From contig NC_068560.1 of assembly GCF_022201045.2 (NCBI RefSeq), forward strand, positions 37,225,001-37,289,000: 64,000 nt of DNA, read 5' to 3'. Of this stretch, positions 11,401 through 22,900 are shown piece after piece. Numbering within the stretch: position 1 is the stretch's first letter; the number at the start of each line of letters is the position of its first letter. This DNA comes from Citrus sinensis (Eukaryota > Streptophyta > Magnoliopsida > Sapindales > Rutaceae). Both the position numbers and the translations under genes were made by a program. Under the pieces are notes generated by a model. The model made no database searches. It saw only the letters and a program-made list of their open reading frames with translations, and was not told the origin of the DNA.

Positions 11401-13179
11401 GATAGATGTATTAAAATGGAAGAATCAAGCATTAACAAGACCACCGAACCTGATGTCTTCTTATCTGGTACAGAAGAAGAAGGGAAATTATCTATGACAG
11501 GAGACATAGGTGAAGTTCCAGTCACTTCCCCACAGAAGGAAGATAAAGGGTCAAGCCCAGTTGATAAACATGACACTGAAGCTTTGAAGCAAAAAATTCA
11601 GGATCTGCAAAAAACCATCAGCTATCTTGTAAGTTTGTACCCTGTGGAACAATCTCCTCCATCTTCTTCTTCTGATTTGTCTAGCTTAAAAATGAGTCGA
11701 AGTGCAAGTTGCAAAGCAGCTATCGTGTCGATGCAATCTTCCCTAGCTCTTGAGAAGACAGAAAACTGTGAGAATACACCAACTACATGGTCTGATAAAA
11801 ATGTCCCTGAAAAACCCGGAGGGTTTAATGGAAAACTTTCTGAATTGAAGCATGGTCCAAAGGTTAGAGATTTTGATTCTCAAACTTCAATTAGTGCTGC
11901 TTCCATGGAAGCACAAAGCATCAAAGAGTATGATGCAGATGATGCTAGTAGCATTTATGAACAGAGCGAGAATGCATCATCTCTTTGGTTTGAGAAAGCT
12001 GTACACACACCGACTACCATGTCCGAAAGAAGCTTCCCAATTACAGCTGCCAGAACCAGAAAGTTTTATGAGTTTAATCACAGTGGCGACATCAGAAATT
12101 TTCACAGTAAATATTCTGAAACTTCTGTTAGTACTCCTTCAGTAGAATCACGGAGCGGCAAAGAGACAGATACTGAAGATAGCGGCATTCATGAATTTGT
12201 TTCAGAAAAGAAAGAAGTGATCAAACTTCCATCTTTGAAGAAATTTGGTGATTATTTGGTAGGAACCACTATCACTTTCTCCCCTCTCTCTGCATTGGAT
12301 ACCCATTCTATTGGCTTCTTTCTCAAGCAAATATTTTTTTTTTTGGAAGATTTTATTTTTCTTGATTAGCAGCATCTAATATTTTTAATTATATGCATCA
12401 TCATTGGCCTAAGCATCGGTGGATTGCTGTGTTGTAGGTTCAGGAAACGGGAACTGATTACACTGAAGGATCCATGAAGAATGCAGAGGAGGCTGGAATG
12501 GATACAAGGAAGGATATCATTCAACCACTTTTCAATTGGCCTGCAGAATTTGAAAGGCAGCGGAAAGAAATCATTGAGCTTTGGGACGCCTGCTATGTGC
12601 CATTGGTACACAGAACTTATTTCTTCCTCCTCTTCAAAGGTGATCCTTCGGACTCTGTGTACATGGAGGTGGAGCTCAGAAGGCTGTCTTTTCTGAAGGG
12701 CGGTAATATCACCAAAGAGAGTTTCAATTCTAGGTATTATGAACGCATCAACGCATTATTGCTTGATCAAATGGTCGCTAAAATCTTCGAAGTTATATAG
12801 ATTTTGATGGAATTATTTTAACATTTTTTTATTAAGGGACAGCTTGAAGGGTCTATACCGAGAGAGGGAGACATTGAGCAAGCAAGTTCATCAGAAGTTT
12901 TCAAGGAAGGAGAGAGAGGAACTCTACAAGAAGTGGGGTATTGCATTGAACACGAAGCAGAGAAGTCTACAGTTAGCACGTCGGATATGGTCGAGCACAA
13001 AGGACATGAACCACATAAAAGAAAGTGCATATCTTGTTGCAAAACTGATCGATTTTGTACAGCCAGGCCAAGCCCCTAAGGAGATTTTCGGACTCAGCTT
13101 CTCACATGGACCGGGCTCTAAACGTCGAAGATCATACAGCTGGAGACCGAGCAGGAGGTCTTCTATGTCTGTTCTTTAA
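8475..13179 (+). CDS. Kinesin-7 (KIN-7, NACK-related) motor protein, 11 exons
   Basis: Exons: 8475-8691, 8966-9055, 9167-9267, 9359-9472, 9574-9655, 9743-9810, 9897-9962, 10070-10194, 10440-12258, 12438-12733, 12843-13179. All junctions are GT-AG and the total is 3315 nt, giving 1104 residues. The N-terminal motor domain (about residues 22-340) has the P-loop GQTSSGKT at 109-116, switch I NETSSRSH at 212-219 and switch II DLAGSE at 250-255. A coiled coil follows (about 356-430), then a long Ser/Thr/Glu-rich middle, and a C-terminal NPK1-activating-kinesin domain (DUF3490, about 930-1090; [20 protein letters not shown]). KIN-7 proteins of this type are plus-end microtubule motors; NACK1/2 activate a MAPK cascade at the phragmoplast. 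This sequence looks closer to the At2g21300/At4g38950 group than to NACK1 itself. The last splice (12733/12843) is inferred from family alignment. Confidence 0.9.
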
Positions 13180-13313
13180 GCTTGACGAACAGACACCACC
13201 GTGTACTTTTAGTATTGATTTCGTGTCTTCTTCCTTTTTAGTTGCAAGTATGAAGGAAACTTGACACTGACGGACTGACCTTAGTAACTTATTAATTTGT
13301 TTCTTTATTGTTT

Positions 13314-13319
13314 TACAAT
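13314..13319 (-). terminator. Poly(A) signal candidate for ARC6
   Basis: TTTATT on the plus strand is AATAAA on the minus strand, 134 bp downstream of the ARC6 stop codon. It lies inside the probable 3'UTR of the convergent kinesin gene. Confidence 0.4.
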
Positions 13320-13350
13320 AATTCCGGTATATTATTCTGTAAGCAAAACG

Positions 13351-13356
13351 AATAAA
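13351..13356 (+). terminator. Poly(A) signal candidate for the kinesin gene
   Basis: AATAAA lies 172 bp after the kinesin stop codon in a T/A-rich context. It is the first canonical hexamer downstream on this strand that I noticed. Confidence 0.4.
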
Positions 13357-13452
13357 TTTGGTTATTGATAATTCAATGGTCAGATGTTCTATTTATAAAC
13401 AAGTTGACAGATGACAAAATGGGCATATCACCAGCTGTGATAATAATTTACA

Positions 13453-16400
13453 TCATTTATAAACTATCTTAGATCCATCAGTGATTCTCCATCCTGACTT
13501 TGTACTGGATAGTTCATATCTTGCTGTGTAGGTGCTGATTTTTTCATCACAGTTCTCAGGATGAACCGTGTCTGTGAGGCGGGCAGACTCTTTTACTGTT
13601 GCTTCCACCCAGGCATGCCGCCCTTCTTGAGAAAGAGTCACGCTGTCAATTGTCAGGTTCAACAGAGAGTAATCATATATCCAACCAAGTTGAGCAATTT
13701 CAGATGCACGATCCGTCCATACTTTTAACATCTGACCATCCAAAACCTGGCAGTTTCCCCAAGTGTTAGGAAAATTCTCCATCGCAGTGATGATTGACCA
13801 AAACAGAAAGTCTTCAGAAACAACTACGTATTCATTACTGCCATAGGTAATTAATCAAACAAATTAGCACATCCCAAAAATATGCATATTTGAGGTGACC
13901 TGACACAAAAAAAAAAAAAAAACGTTGTAGTAATACTGTAATTGACTGAAATGAAACTTGATGTAAGTCACACTTGCAGCACCCAACAAGACTACAGGCA
14001 CTTCCACTGTAATAGGCAAAAGTTGAAAAATGATATTTGCTCATGTGTGTCTACTGGGTTAGCAAATACATTAGTGTTAAATGTACCTATCCCATCCTAC
14101 AGTTGTCTCAACTGAAAATAGCTAGGAAATGTGTCTAGTCTCAGCTGTACACCAAAGGAACCCTCTAATTAATGATTGTTTTTGTTCAAAATTTTGTCTG
14201 GTTTGAGGTCTAAATTGCTGGAACCAGAGATGTTTCATTGGCACCCAAAACTTGCTGAATGATTAACAGCTACCAACAGTGATGTGGAAGATAAGTCTTC
14301 CACAACACTTAAGCTGGTGGCTACCAAAACAACACAGAAAAGGCATAATCAAATCATTACCAGAAGAGAAATATTCTTCATGCCCAAGTTGCAGGTGATG
14401 TCAGATATGAGTGGGAATTATCGACACATTTGGTTTCACGGTGTGATGGCTAAGAGGAAAAAATTACGTTCTAACCACCATATGATAGAAAAACATATAA
14501 CCAACAGTTCTTACCTCTGGCAATTTCCCTAGCGAATGATCAGGTCCAAAAGCCTGAGATTTGATATTCTGCCACTTGCGAACTATATCTTCTGCAAGCC
14601 TTGCATCCATTCTGGGCAACTCCTGCCCCAACTTTTCATCTAATAAGGGCCCTGCACGGTGGATGTGGCAACAAAACAAAAATTTTATACATAAGAGAGT
14701 TCAAGATCCAACAAGAGAAAATGAGAAATGTCAAAGATTTTGCTTAGTCAATTCCTTAGTCTGATCAATGTCAGACATCTAAGGAATTTGGAGCAACCCT
14801 GTAAAATTAACTGAATGTCCAAAGAAATGCATGTACTTTAAAAACAAATAGACAATTCAAGAATTTTTTTCCCCCCCTGAAATATGTTGAAGATTTCAAG
14901 CAGAAGTGCACATTCTGACATCATTAGCAGAAGAAAAGATGTTTGATGGAACCATGTGGATTGAAACACTCCCAAGAAAGAGATATCTAAAGAACTCCAT
15001 GATATCCCAGTTAAGGGATATTTGGATGGCTAGCCAGCACATGTCGTTAAATCTTACCTGCATCAATAATATCAGATGCCTTGGCCAAACCAATTTCTTT
15101 CTGTTGAACAGACGAGATGTTCCTGGCAGGCAAATACTTCAATCCAACCAAAGTTATTAATCCAATTGCCACACCAGCACACATAATCTTCACACCAACA
15201 TCTTTAATTTTATCAGTAATTGATTGTTCTCCATGTATGTCATCAGAACTACTTGTTCCATAAGCATCAGTTGTAAAAGCAAAGTTATTTTGATCAGATG
15301 TAAGAGATTCTTCAGTTTCTACAACAGGAACAGGATCGTATGTCTCTCCATGTTCTACATATTTCACGGCTTTGTCCCCCTGACCAAGAGGAAAGACCTT
15401 CTGCAATGCCTGAATTGTACTAGACTTAACATGATCCAGAACAGCAGTAGCCTCTGTAGCTCCAATCCTAACTATGGCAGCTGCTGCAGCTAAGGGCGAA
15501 CTACCATTTCCCTCCAGTCTTTCTAAATATCGAAGGACAGTAGGATCATCATAGTAATCACCAAGTTTGAACCGTATATCACTGGTGTCCCTGAATCTAG
15601 GGAAAACAACCTCTGCCAGCCATGTCTCTAACAGCTTACAGAGACCAGGAAGATCATTGTCATCAGCTTCCTTTGAGTTTTCCAAAACAAAATCTACAAT
15701 GGCTGGATTTCTGTATGGGGACTTATCACTATCTAAGCCCAACCATAAGCGACACTCATCAAGCTTACCTACAAGCAGCGAACATAGACCCCTTTCCAAT
15801 GCGAACTCCATCTCATGTTTTTCCAAGGGAATATAGATAGAGCCGAGGTCCCGTAAAGTTGGTACCTTATTCTGCTGAAGGTGCTTGAACATGTTATCAG
15901 CATCTGCAATGAGATGAGGTTGCTTACCCACAAAGGCTTGGGCAACAAGTGCAAGTGCCACTCCATAAGCTTCAAAAGTTTCAGCTGGGATGCTATTTGG
16001 TGTCGCAGAAAATAGTTTAACCTTTCATGGGGAAAATAACATGTTAGGGAAAAGAAAAAAAATGACGAGGGTGGTTTGACAAAGAAAATTTTGTAGTCTA
16101 CCTGCTCAGCTGATGTCATACGTAGAAAGGCCTCATTCATGAAAGATTCACGTGTAAATCCCCCAGCAATTGCAGTGGCTCCCCCTCCTCCAACAGCCCA
16201 TAGTATGTTGAGCATACCATGAAGTCCTTCTTCTCTTCTTGCTTGATACTCACCACTAAGGGGTAAGCCTAAAAGTTCCAGAACACAGCGTGGGTTGATC
16301 TCCTCCAACGTCTCGTCAATCTGTGCCTGCAAATCTGGAGCGAGACTACTGGCCCCTTCCTCCTACATTATAAAAAAAGTATTTATTTATCAATTAATTT

Positions 16401-16635
16401 ATTGCGAACAAGAAAAGCAACCAACTCAGGCAAGCTGTAGCCAAAAAAATCAGCTGCCCAACCTTGTTCATTTTGTACCTGTATGGTTTATCATCAAACA
16501 TAAGTTAAATAAATTTAGTTAAAAACATTTTGAGAACTAAAAAGGTTGCCGAATGTTTGCTTGTTCAGACAATTATAATGGGACAAGACGTTTGAATTGA
16601 GTGTCTTAACCAAATGTGTCTCTAAGTGCTCAATC

Positions 16636-16671
<36 letters not shown>

Positions 16672-17588
16672 TTGGTGATACCTGCAGCAGCTTCAAAGCC
16701 CTCTCGAGCATCTCACAGCCTCCAATGTAATCAGGCGGATTAAATGCCATAGCATCCCTGGAAATGTCAACATAGGCAAGTGCCATCGCCAAGACAACAT
16801 CTTGCTTGAAAGACTTGGGAAGTCTCTCTCTCAACAGACTCTCTCCAATTCTAAGCACTACCTCCGTCTCCCCAGCTTCTTGCAACACAAGCAATGCTCC
16901 AGGAACCTTGAAAATTTCACACAAATTTGTTGTCATTACCTCAATCAAACAAGATCTGGCATAAGAGAATTGAAGGCATGCAATTAATTACCTTGTCCCA
17001 AGGAACTTCAGTGAGGATTGTATCGGCATGGTCATCAGCGAGGCCTTGATTGTATTCTCTTCTAGAGCTAGCATTAGCTAGGGTTTCACAAGCAGCTTGA
17101 AGAATCTGTCTACGGCTGATCAAAGCATCAGGGCTAAACCCGTACTGAGGTGGTTTAGAAATCCTAGCTTCATAAGCCCTCCTTATTCCATCTCCCAAGA
17201 AATGAGTCTCCGCTCCCAACGCCTGTTTAATAATAATGATTTATTATTATTATTATTATTATTAATCACATTCATTAACTCGTTGGTTAATTGACAGACC
17301 AACACTGACCTGATAGAAGTCGATGGGGATGGATACGTGGCGGTTGGTGGGAGTAGGAGGGGGAGGGGTGAGAGTGACGGTGGTGTTTGAGGATGAGGAG
17401 AGAGAGGAATTGTCGGCGGTGGTGAATTGGAAGTCGGCGAGGAGGCGGTGGGCCCATTTGCTGGCGGAGGAGACGGTGGTGGTGTTCAATTTGGAAATGG
17501 AGGGTCTTTTACTACTAGTACGAGGCTGAGGCGCTGGAACGAGCAGTGGACTTCGAAGACCAAAATCAATGTGTCCCAAGGCTTGCAT
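13453..17588 (-). CDS. ARC6: ARC6 chloroplast division protein, 7 exons
   Basis: Exons (descending): 17588-17310, 17222-16992, 16906-16682, 16362-16102, 16021-15058, 14651-14515, 13746-13453. They total 2391 nt, 796 residues, close to the family length of about 800. In order: a Ser/Thr/Pro-rich transit peptide, the conserved SASKWAHRLLADF segment, a J-like region opening with ALGAETHFLGDGIRR (residues 94-108), a large stromal part including RERLPKSFKQDVVLAMALAY, one transmembrane segment near 610-630 (VKIMCAGVAIGLITLVGLKY), and the intermembrane C-terminal domain (DUF4101, about 665-795). ARC6 spans the inner envelope, tethers FtsZ filaments in the stroma and binds PDV2 outside. The internal ATG at 17588 is preferred over one 33 nt upstream because it aligns with the family start. 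The gene converges with the kinesin gene 273 bp away. Confidence 0.95.
16639..16668. repeat. GA microsatellite in ARC6 intron 3
   Basis: Fifteen uninterrupted GA units lie just inside the intron, close to the exon 3 donor. Confidence 0.9.
17241..17264. repeat. TTA microsatellite in ARC6 intron 1
   Basis: About eight TTA units lie within the 87-bp first intron, near the acceptor on the minus strand. Confidence 0.9.
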
Positions 17589-17833
17589 TTGCATCTTTTC
17601 TGTTGTGCCGCGCTTCAACAAACCCTCACTAATCTGACAGATTCTTTCACTCTTGACTCCACCAAAGTGTTAATGATTATGTGCCGTGGATTTCTTTTCG
17701 AAATTTTGTTTGATTCCAATTATTTGGCACTTAGATTGCTTTTTCAGACTTCATTTTAATTCATGCATTACTTTTACTTGGATGATTTCCTTCATACATT
17801 CTTTTATTAAAAGTTTTGCCAACGTCTCAAAGC

Positions 17834-17906
17834 TCCGTTGTAGTCTAGTCGGTTAGGATATTCGGCTCTCACCCGAAAGACCCGGGTTCGATTCCCGGCA
17901 ACGGAA
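17834..17906 (+). tRNA. tRNA-Glu (anticodon CTC)
   Basis: This is a complete 73-nt cloverleaf. The acceptor arm TCCGTTG pairs with CAACGGA plus discriminator A. The anticodon stem TTCGG/CCGAA encloses the loop CT-CTC-AC with anticodon CTC at 17868-17870, and the T arm CCCGG-GTTCGAT-TCCCGG type is intact. Internal box A and box B (GGTTCGATTCC) are present. A T6 run at 17909-17914 terminates pol III, and a CAA triplet lies just upstream (17828-17830), as is common for plant tRNA genes. There is no intron. It looks functional. It sits 245 bp upstream of the ARC6 start codon on the opposite strand. Confidence 0.97.
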
Positions 17907-17908
17907 GG

Positions 17909-17914
17909 TTTTTT
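17909..17914 (+). terminator. RNA polymerase III T-run terminator of tRNA-Glu
   Basis: Six consecutive T begin two bases after the mature 3' end. Confidence 0.85.
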
Positions 17915-18374
17915 CTAATCTTTGGGTCTTTCTCTTTGACTTCACTTTCTGGGCTTCTATTTAACATTTGGGCCTTCCATTTTTCTCTACAGAATTGGGC
18001 TTCTCTAGCCTTTCCTCCTTTGTCTTTCATTTACTTTCACCATCCGCAATGGTTCCAACGGAAAGAAGATGCAACATTATTATACTAACCAACCATACAA
18101 GTTGGGTTTGCTTGTGTGCTATGAATTGAATTTGAAGTAGTGTGATCTGCCAAGGTTGTTTGGAAATATCGATTCAGTACAATCTTGAAAATTATTCTAG
18201 TTAATTACATGAATTGCTTCAAACTTAAAATATTCAATCAAACTAACTACAACCCATGGGCCTAATTTTACCCCAAATTTGAATAACATGGTCTTGCTGA
18301 TCACACAATTAACAATGAGTTAGACCCCTTAAAAAAAAAAAACAATGTCTTTGATAATCAATGTGGCAGTAGTG

Positions 18375-18425
<51 letters not shown>

Positions 18426-19809
18426 ATAATAATAATAATAAAGCTTAAATGAATTTTAGCATTATTATACTAGTTGGCTGTGTTGGTGTTACAATTAATC
18501 TTAGCAGACTTGTGCCATAAATGTTGACAATATAATATACACATTATGAGAAACGGAAAAAGAATGATAAAAACTAAAGATAAGAATCATGTCCTTGCAA
18601 CTTTTTCTTACACAATGATGGCTCCATGACAACCCACTAGCTAAAAAGGCTGATTGTTGAGATTAACTCAACAATTAGTAGGAAAGCTGCTTAGCTGATG
18701 GGTTTCTCAGTAAATGTTTGAAGCTCCTGGAATTGAATGTTGGTTGGTTCTTAATTGGTGAATGTTGTTGATTCTCTAAATTTGCGTTCTTCTTTAGTTC
18801 TTAACCAACGAAGCTACTGCGTACTTATCAGCAAATTTAAAAGTGTTTTTTACAAAGGCACAAAGAAGTAGAGGTTTAAAAGAAAACCATTGCTGTTGCT
18901 AGTAAATAATTAAGAAATCATTAACAAAATTAATAACCCATACATGCAATGCAATGTTTGTCACCGTGAAGAAGCCGCACAACCCAATATGTCCATATTA
19001 TCTTTAAAGGAGGAGCCCAGACGGGCTGTTATAAACTTCAAACATCCCAACTTAATTTGATGATTATAACGTCTAAAATTTTTATCAAATAATACCCCTC
19101 ACAAATTCCACGTTCAAAAAGTTGTAAAACAGTACATACATTCTTTGTCAACTTCGTAACTTCCTATTTGGCACTTGGGTTAATCCAATAGATTGATCCC
19201 TGGAAAGCTCGTGACCTTGCATGCTGTGATAGGTAGCAGCAGGCTATGAGCATTGAAAATTCGAAATTCAATTCATTTATTTCCTGCTCAAAAGAAAGAC
19301 ATGTCACTAAATTTTTATTGTAGTCATGTAAGATGTAACCCTGCAAGAGATGACTTCATATTTATCTATATGTATGTATATATATGTGTACATCAAGCAG
19401 CAGTGGCCTGACCCAACCCAATGTGACTACTGACTATGAGGGTGACAAATATGAAAGAGAACCCCCCTCTCCTCGTGATAAGATATCACAAGACTTAATG
19501 ATTCTTCCCCCATAAGAACTTGAAAAAAGTGCAACAACGAAAAGATCCAAAAAAAAAAAAAAATGATACGTATACAACGCAACAAAGCCCCTTGATAAAG
19601 AGAAAGAAAGAAAGTCCATGCACCTTTGGGGGAAGTGAGCAGGCACGACGAATAGGAAACAAAAAGCAGCCCCAAATAATAATAAATAAAAAAGAAAACA
19701 TATCACAGTTGAATTGAAAAGAAATAGAAAAGAAAAAAAAAAGGGGGAAAGAGAGAGAGAGAAGCACAAGCACAAGCACAAACACAAACACAAACTTCTG
19801 GCGCAGCAA
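17915..19809. other. Intergenic spacer and promoter of the LRR receptor kinase
   Basis: About 1.9 kb without a supported gene. It holds a long TAG microsatellite (18375-18440) and a TATATATATG stretch near 19378. A GA/CAA-rich probable leader runs from about 19700, including a short ACAAGC tandem at about 19765-19795. Confidence 0.55.
18375..18440. repeat. Compound TAG/TAA microsatellite
   Basis: About 16 uninterrupted TAG units pass into five or six TAA units. It is likely to be length-polymorphic. Confidence 0.95.
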
Positions 19810-19908
19810 ATGGCATCGTTTGTGTCAAGCACTGTCTTGCTACTAACATACGCTCCTCCTCAAACCCCACAACCACAGCTTCTTCTTCTTCTTCTTCTTC
19901 TCTCTTAA
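19810..19908 (+). promoter_or_regulatory. Possible upstream ORF in the receptor-kinase leader
   Basis: An ATG at 19810 opens a 32-codon frame ending in a poly-leucine tail (from a CTT repeat) and stopping at 19908, 48 bp before the main start at 19957. If the transcript begins upstream of 19810 this uORF would precede the main ORF. Transcription start is unknown. Confidence 0.3.
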
Positions 19909-19956
19909 CAACAATCAACAAGCCATTCGTTTGCCCATTCTCTTCTTCAAACACTC

Positions 19957-22900
19957 ATGGCCGCAACATCAACAGCAACGGCTATTTTTCTCTTCGTCAC
20001 ACTAACCCACTTTGCCTTCGGTGAACAAAACGCAGTCGTCTTGTCAGAAATACAAGCCTTAACCTCCTTTAAACTACACCTGAAGGACCCTCTTGGTGCA
20101 CTCGACGGCTGGGACTCTTCCACGCCGTCAGCGCCCTGTGACTGGCGTGGCATTGTGTGTTACAACAACCGAGTCCGCGAGCTCCGGTTGCCTCGCCTGC
20201 AACTCGCTGGTCGACTCACTGACCAACTCGCCGACTTACACGAGCTTCGCAAATTAAGTCTCCACTCTAACCACCTCAATGGCTCTATACCTGCTTCTCT
20301 TCATCAATGCTCACTCTTGCGCGCTGTTTACTTGCAGTACAATTCATTCTCCGGTCATCTCCCACTCTCCATTTTTAATCTCACAAACCTACTAGTCCTC
20401 AACGTAGCACATAATCTCCTCTCAGGAAAAATATCCGCAGATATTTCGCCATCCCTCCGATATCTTGATTTATCCTCAAATGCATTTACAGGTGAAATAC
20501 CCGGGAATTTCTCGTCAAAATCTCAGCTTCAGCTTATTAATTTATCATACAATTCATTTTCCGGTGAGGTTCCGGCGAGTGTTGGTCAACTTCAAGAGCT
20601 TGGGTACCTGTGGCTGGATTCTAATCACTTGTACGGAACTTTACCTTCAGCTATATCAAACTGTTCTTCGCTTGTGCATTTAAGCGCTGAAGATAACGTG
20701 CTCAAGGGTTTGATTCCCGGTACTATTGGCAGAATTTCAACGCTTCAAGTTCTATCTTTGTCGAGAAATGAGCTCACGGGTTTGGTCCCTGTAAGTGTTC
20801 TGTGTAATCTTTGGGGTAATATCTCTTCTCTGAGGATTGTTCAGTTGGGGTTTAATGCCTTCACGGGTGTCGTTAAGCCGCCTAATGGGAGGTGTGTTAG
20901 TGTTTTGGAGGTTTTGGACCTTCAAAATAATCGCATACGCGCCGTGTTCCCATCGTGGTTGACTAATGTTACTAGTCTTAGAGTTATGGATCTTTCTGGA
21001 AACTTCTTTTCTGGGAATTTACCTGCTGCTGTTGGGAGTCTTGATAAACTAGAGGTGTTACGAGTGGCCAATAATTCGTTATCTGGGTTAGTTCCCGATG
21101 AGATTGCGAAATGCAGTTTGTTGCAGATGTTTGATCTCGAAGGGAATCGGTTTTCAGGTCAAGTTCCTGCCTTTTTGGGCGGAATTAGGGGCTTAAAGAT
21201 TGTATCTTTGGGAAGGAATATGTTTTCGGGGCTGATTCCGTTGAGTTTTGGGAATCTTTCTCAGCTGGAGACATTGAATTTGAGTGAAAATGATATAAGA
21301 GGGAATATACCAGAAGAGATCACGAGGTTGAGTAATTTGACTACTTTGAACCTCAGTTATAACAAATTTGGGGGGAAGGTTCCTTATGATGTAGGGAACT
21401 TGAAGGGTTTGCTGGTTCTTAATTTGAGTGCTTGTGGGTTTTCAGGAAAGATTCCGGGGAGTATTGGGAGTTTGATGAGGCTGACTACTTTGGATTTGAG
21501 TAACCAAAATTTGTCTGGTGAGTTGCCTATTGAGCTCTTTGGGTTGCCAAGTTTACAAGTTGTTAGCCTTGAAGAGAACAACTTATCTGGTGATGTTCCT
21601 GAAGGTTTTAGCAGTTTAGTCGGTCTACAGTACCTCAACCTCAGTGATAATGCCTTTACTGGTGATATTCCAGCAACTTACGGATTTCTTCGGTCATTGG
21701 TTTTTCTCTCTTTGTCACACAATCAAATTTCTGGTATGATCCCAGCAGAGCTTGGTGCCTGTTCTGCTCTAGAAGTCCTTCAGCTTCGTTCAAATCATTT
21801 TACAGGCAATGTTCCAGTTGATATCTCACATTTATCTCGTATAAAGAAGCTTGATTTGGGTCAGAATAAATTATCTGGTGAAATCCCAAAGGAGATCTCA
21901 AAATGTTCTTCTCTGGTTTCTTTGACATTGGATATGAATAGTCTATCAGGCCGCATACCAGAATCATTCTCAAAGTTATCAAACTTAACAACATTGAATC
22001 TTTCAACAAATAGGTTGAGTGGAGCTATTCCTGCTGATCTTGCACTCATATCAAGCTTAAGATACTTAAATTTATCAAGGAATAACCTTGAAGGTGAGAT
22101 TCCAAAAATGCTTAGTTCTCGATTCAATGATCCTTCCATATTTGCTATGAATCGTGAACTGTGTGGAAAGCCATTGGATAGAGAATGTGCAAATGTGAGA
22201 AAGAGAAAAAGGAAGAGGCTGATAATACTGATTTGTGTGTCTGCGGCTGGAGCTTGTCTTTTGGCATTGTGCTGTTGTGGCTATATTTATAGCCTCTTAC
22301 GCTGGCGTCAGACGCTTAGAGCTTGGGCAACTGGAGAGAAGAAGCCAAGCCCTTCTCGTGGTAGCTCAGGAGCTGAAAGGGGACGTGGAAGCGGAGAAAA
22401 TGGAGGTCCAAAACTGGTTATGTTCAACAACAAGATAACGTATGTAGAGACACTGGAAGCAACAAGACAATTTGACGAGGAAAATGTGTTAAGCAGAGGA
22501 AGATATGGTCTTATATTCAAGGCTTCCTATCAAGATGGAATGGTGCTCTCAATCCGGCGGCTTCGTGATGGAACCATTGATGAAAACACATTCCGGAAGG
22601 AAGCTGAAGCACTAGGCAAGGTGAAGCATCGAAACCTAACAGTTTTACGTGGCTACTATGCAGGACCACCAGATGTAAGGCTGCTCGTTTATGACTACAT
22701 GCCTAATGGAAACTTAGCAACTCTTCTTCAAGAAGCTTCTCATCAAGATGGACATGTGCTAAATTGGCCAATGCGTCACCTCATTTCACTTGGCCTTGCC
22801 CGCGGACTATCTTTCTTGCATTCGCTTGATATGGTTCATGGTGATATCAAGCCACAAAATGTCCTTTTTGATGCTGATTTTGAAGCTCATTTATCAGAAT

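Noticed and set aside
10903-11576. Minus- and plus-strand ORFs inside kinesin exon 9
   Set aside because: They are shadow frames of the long kinesin exon, which has a continuous coding frame and matching splice phases.
19434-19954. Minus-strand ORFs rich in Phe/Ser/Leu or Glu opposite the receptor-kinase leader
   Set aside because: They come from GA/CT and CAA repeats in the 5' leader of the plus-strand gene and have biased low-complexity composition.
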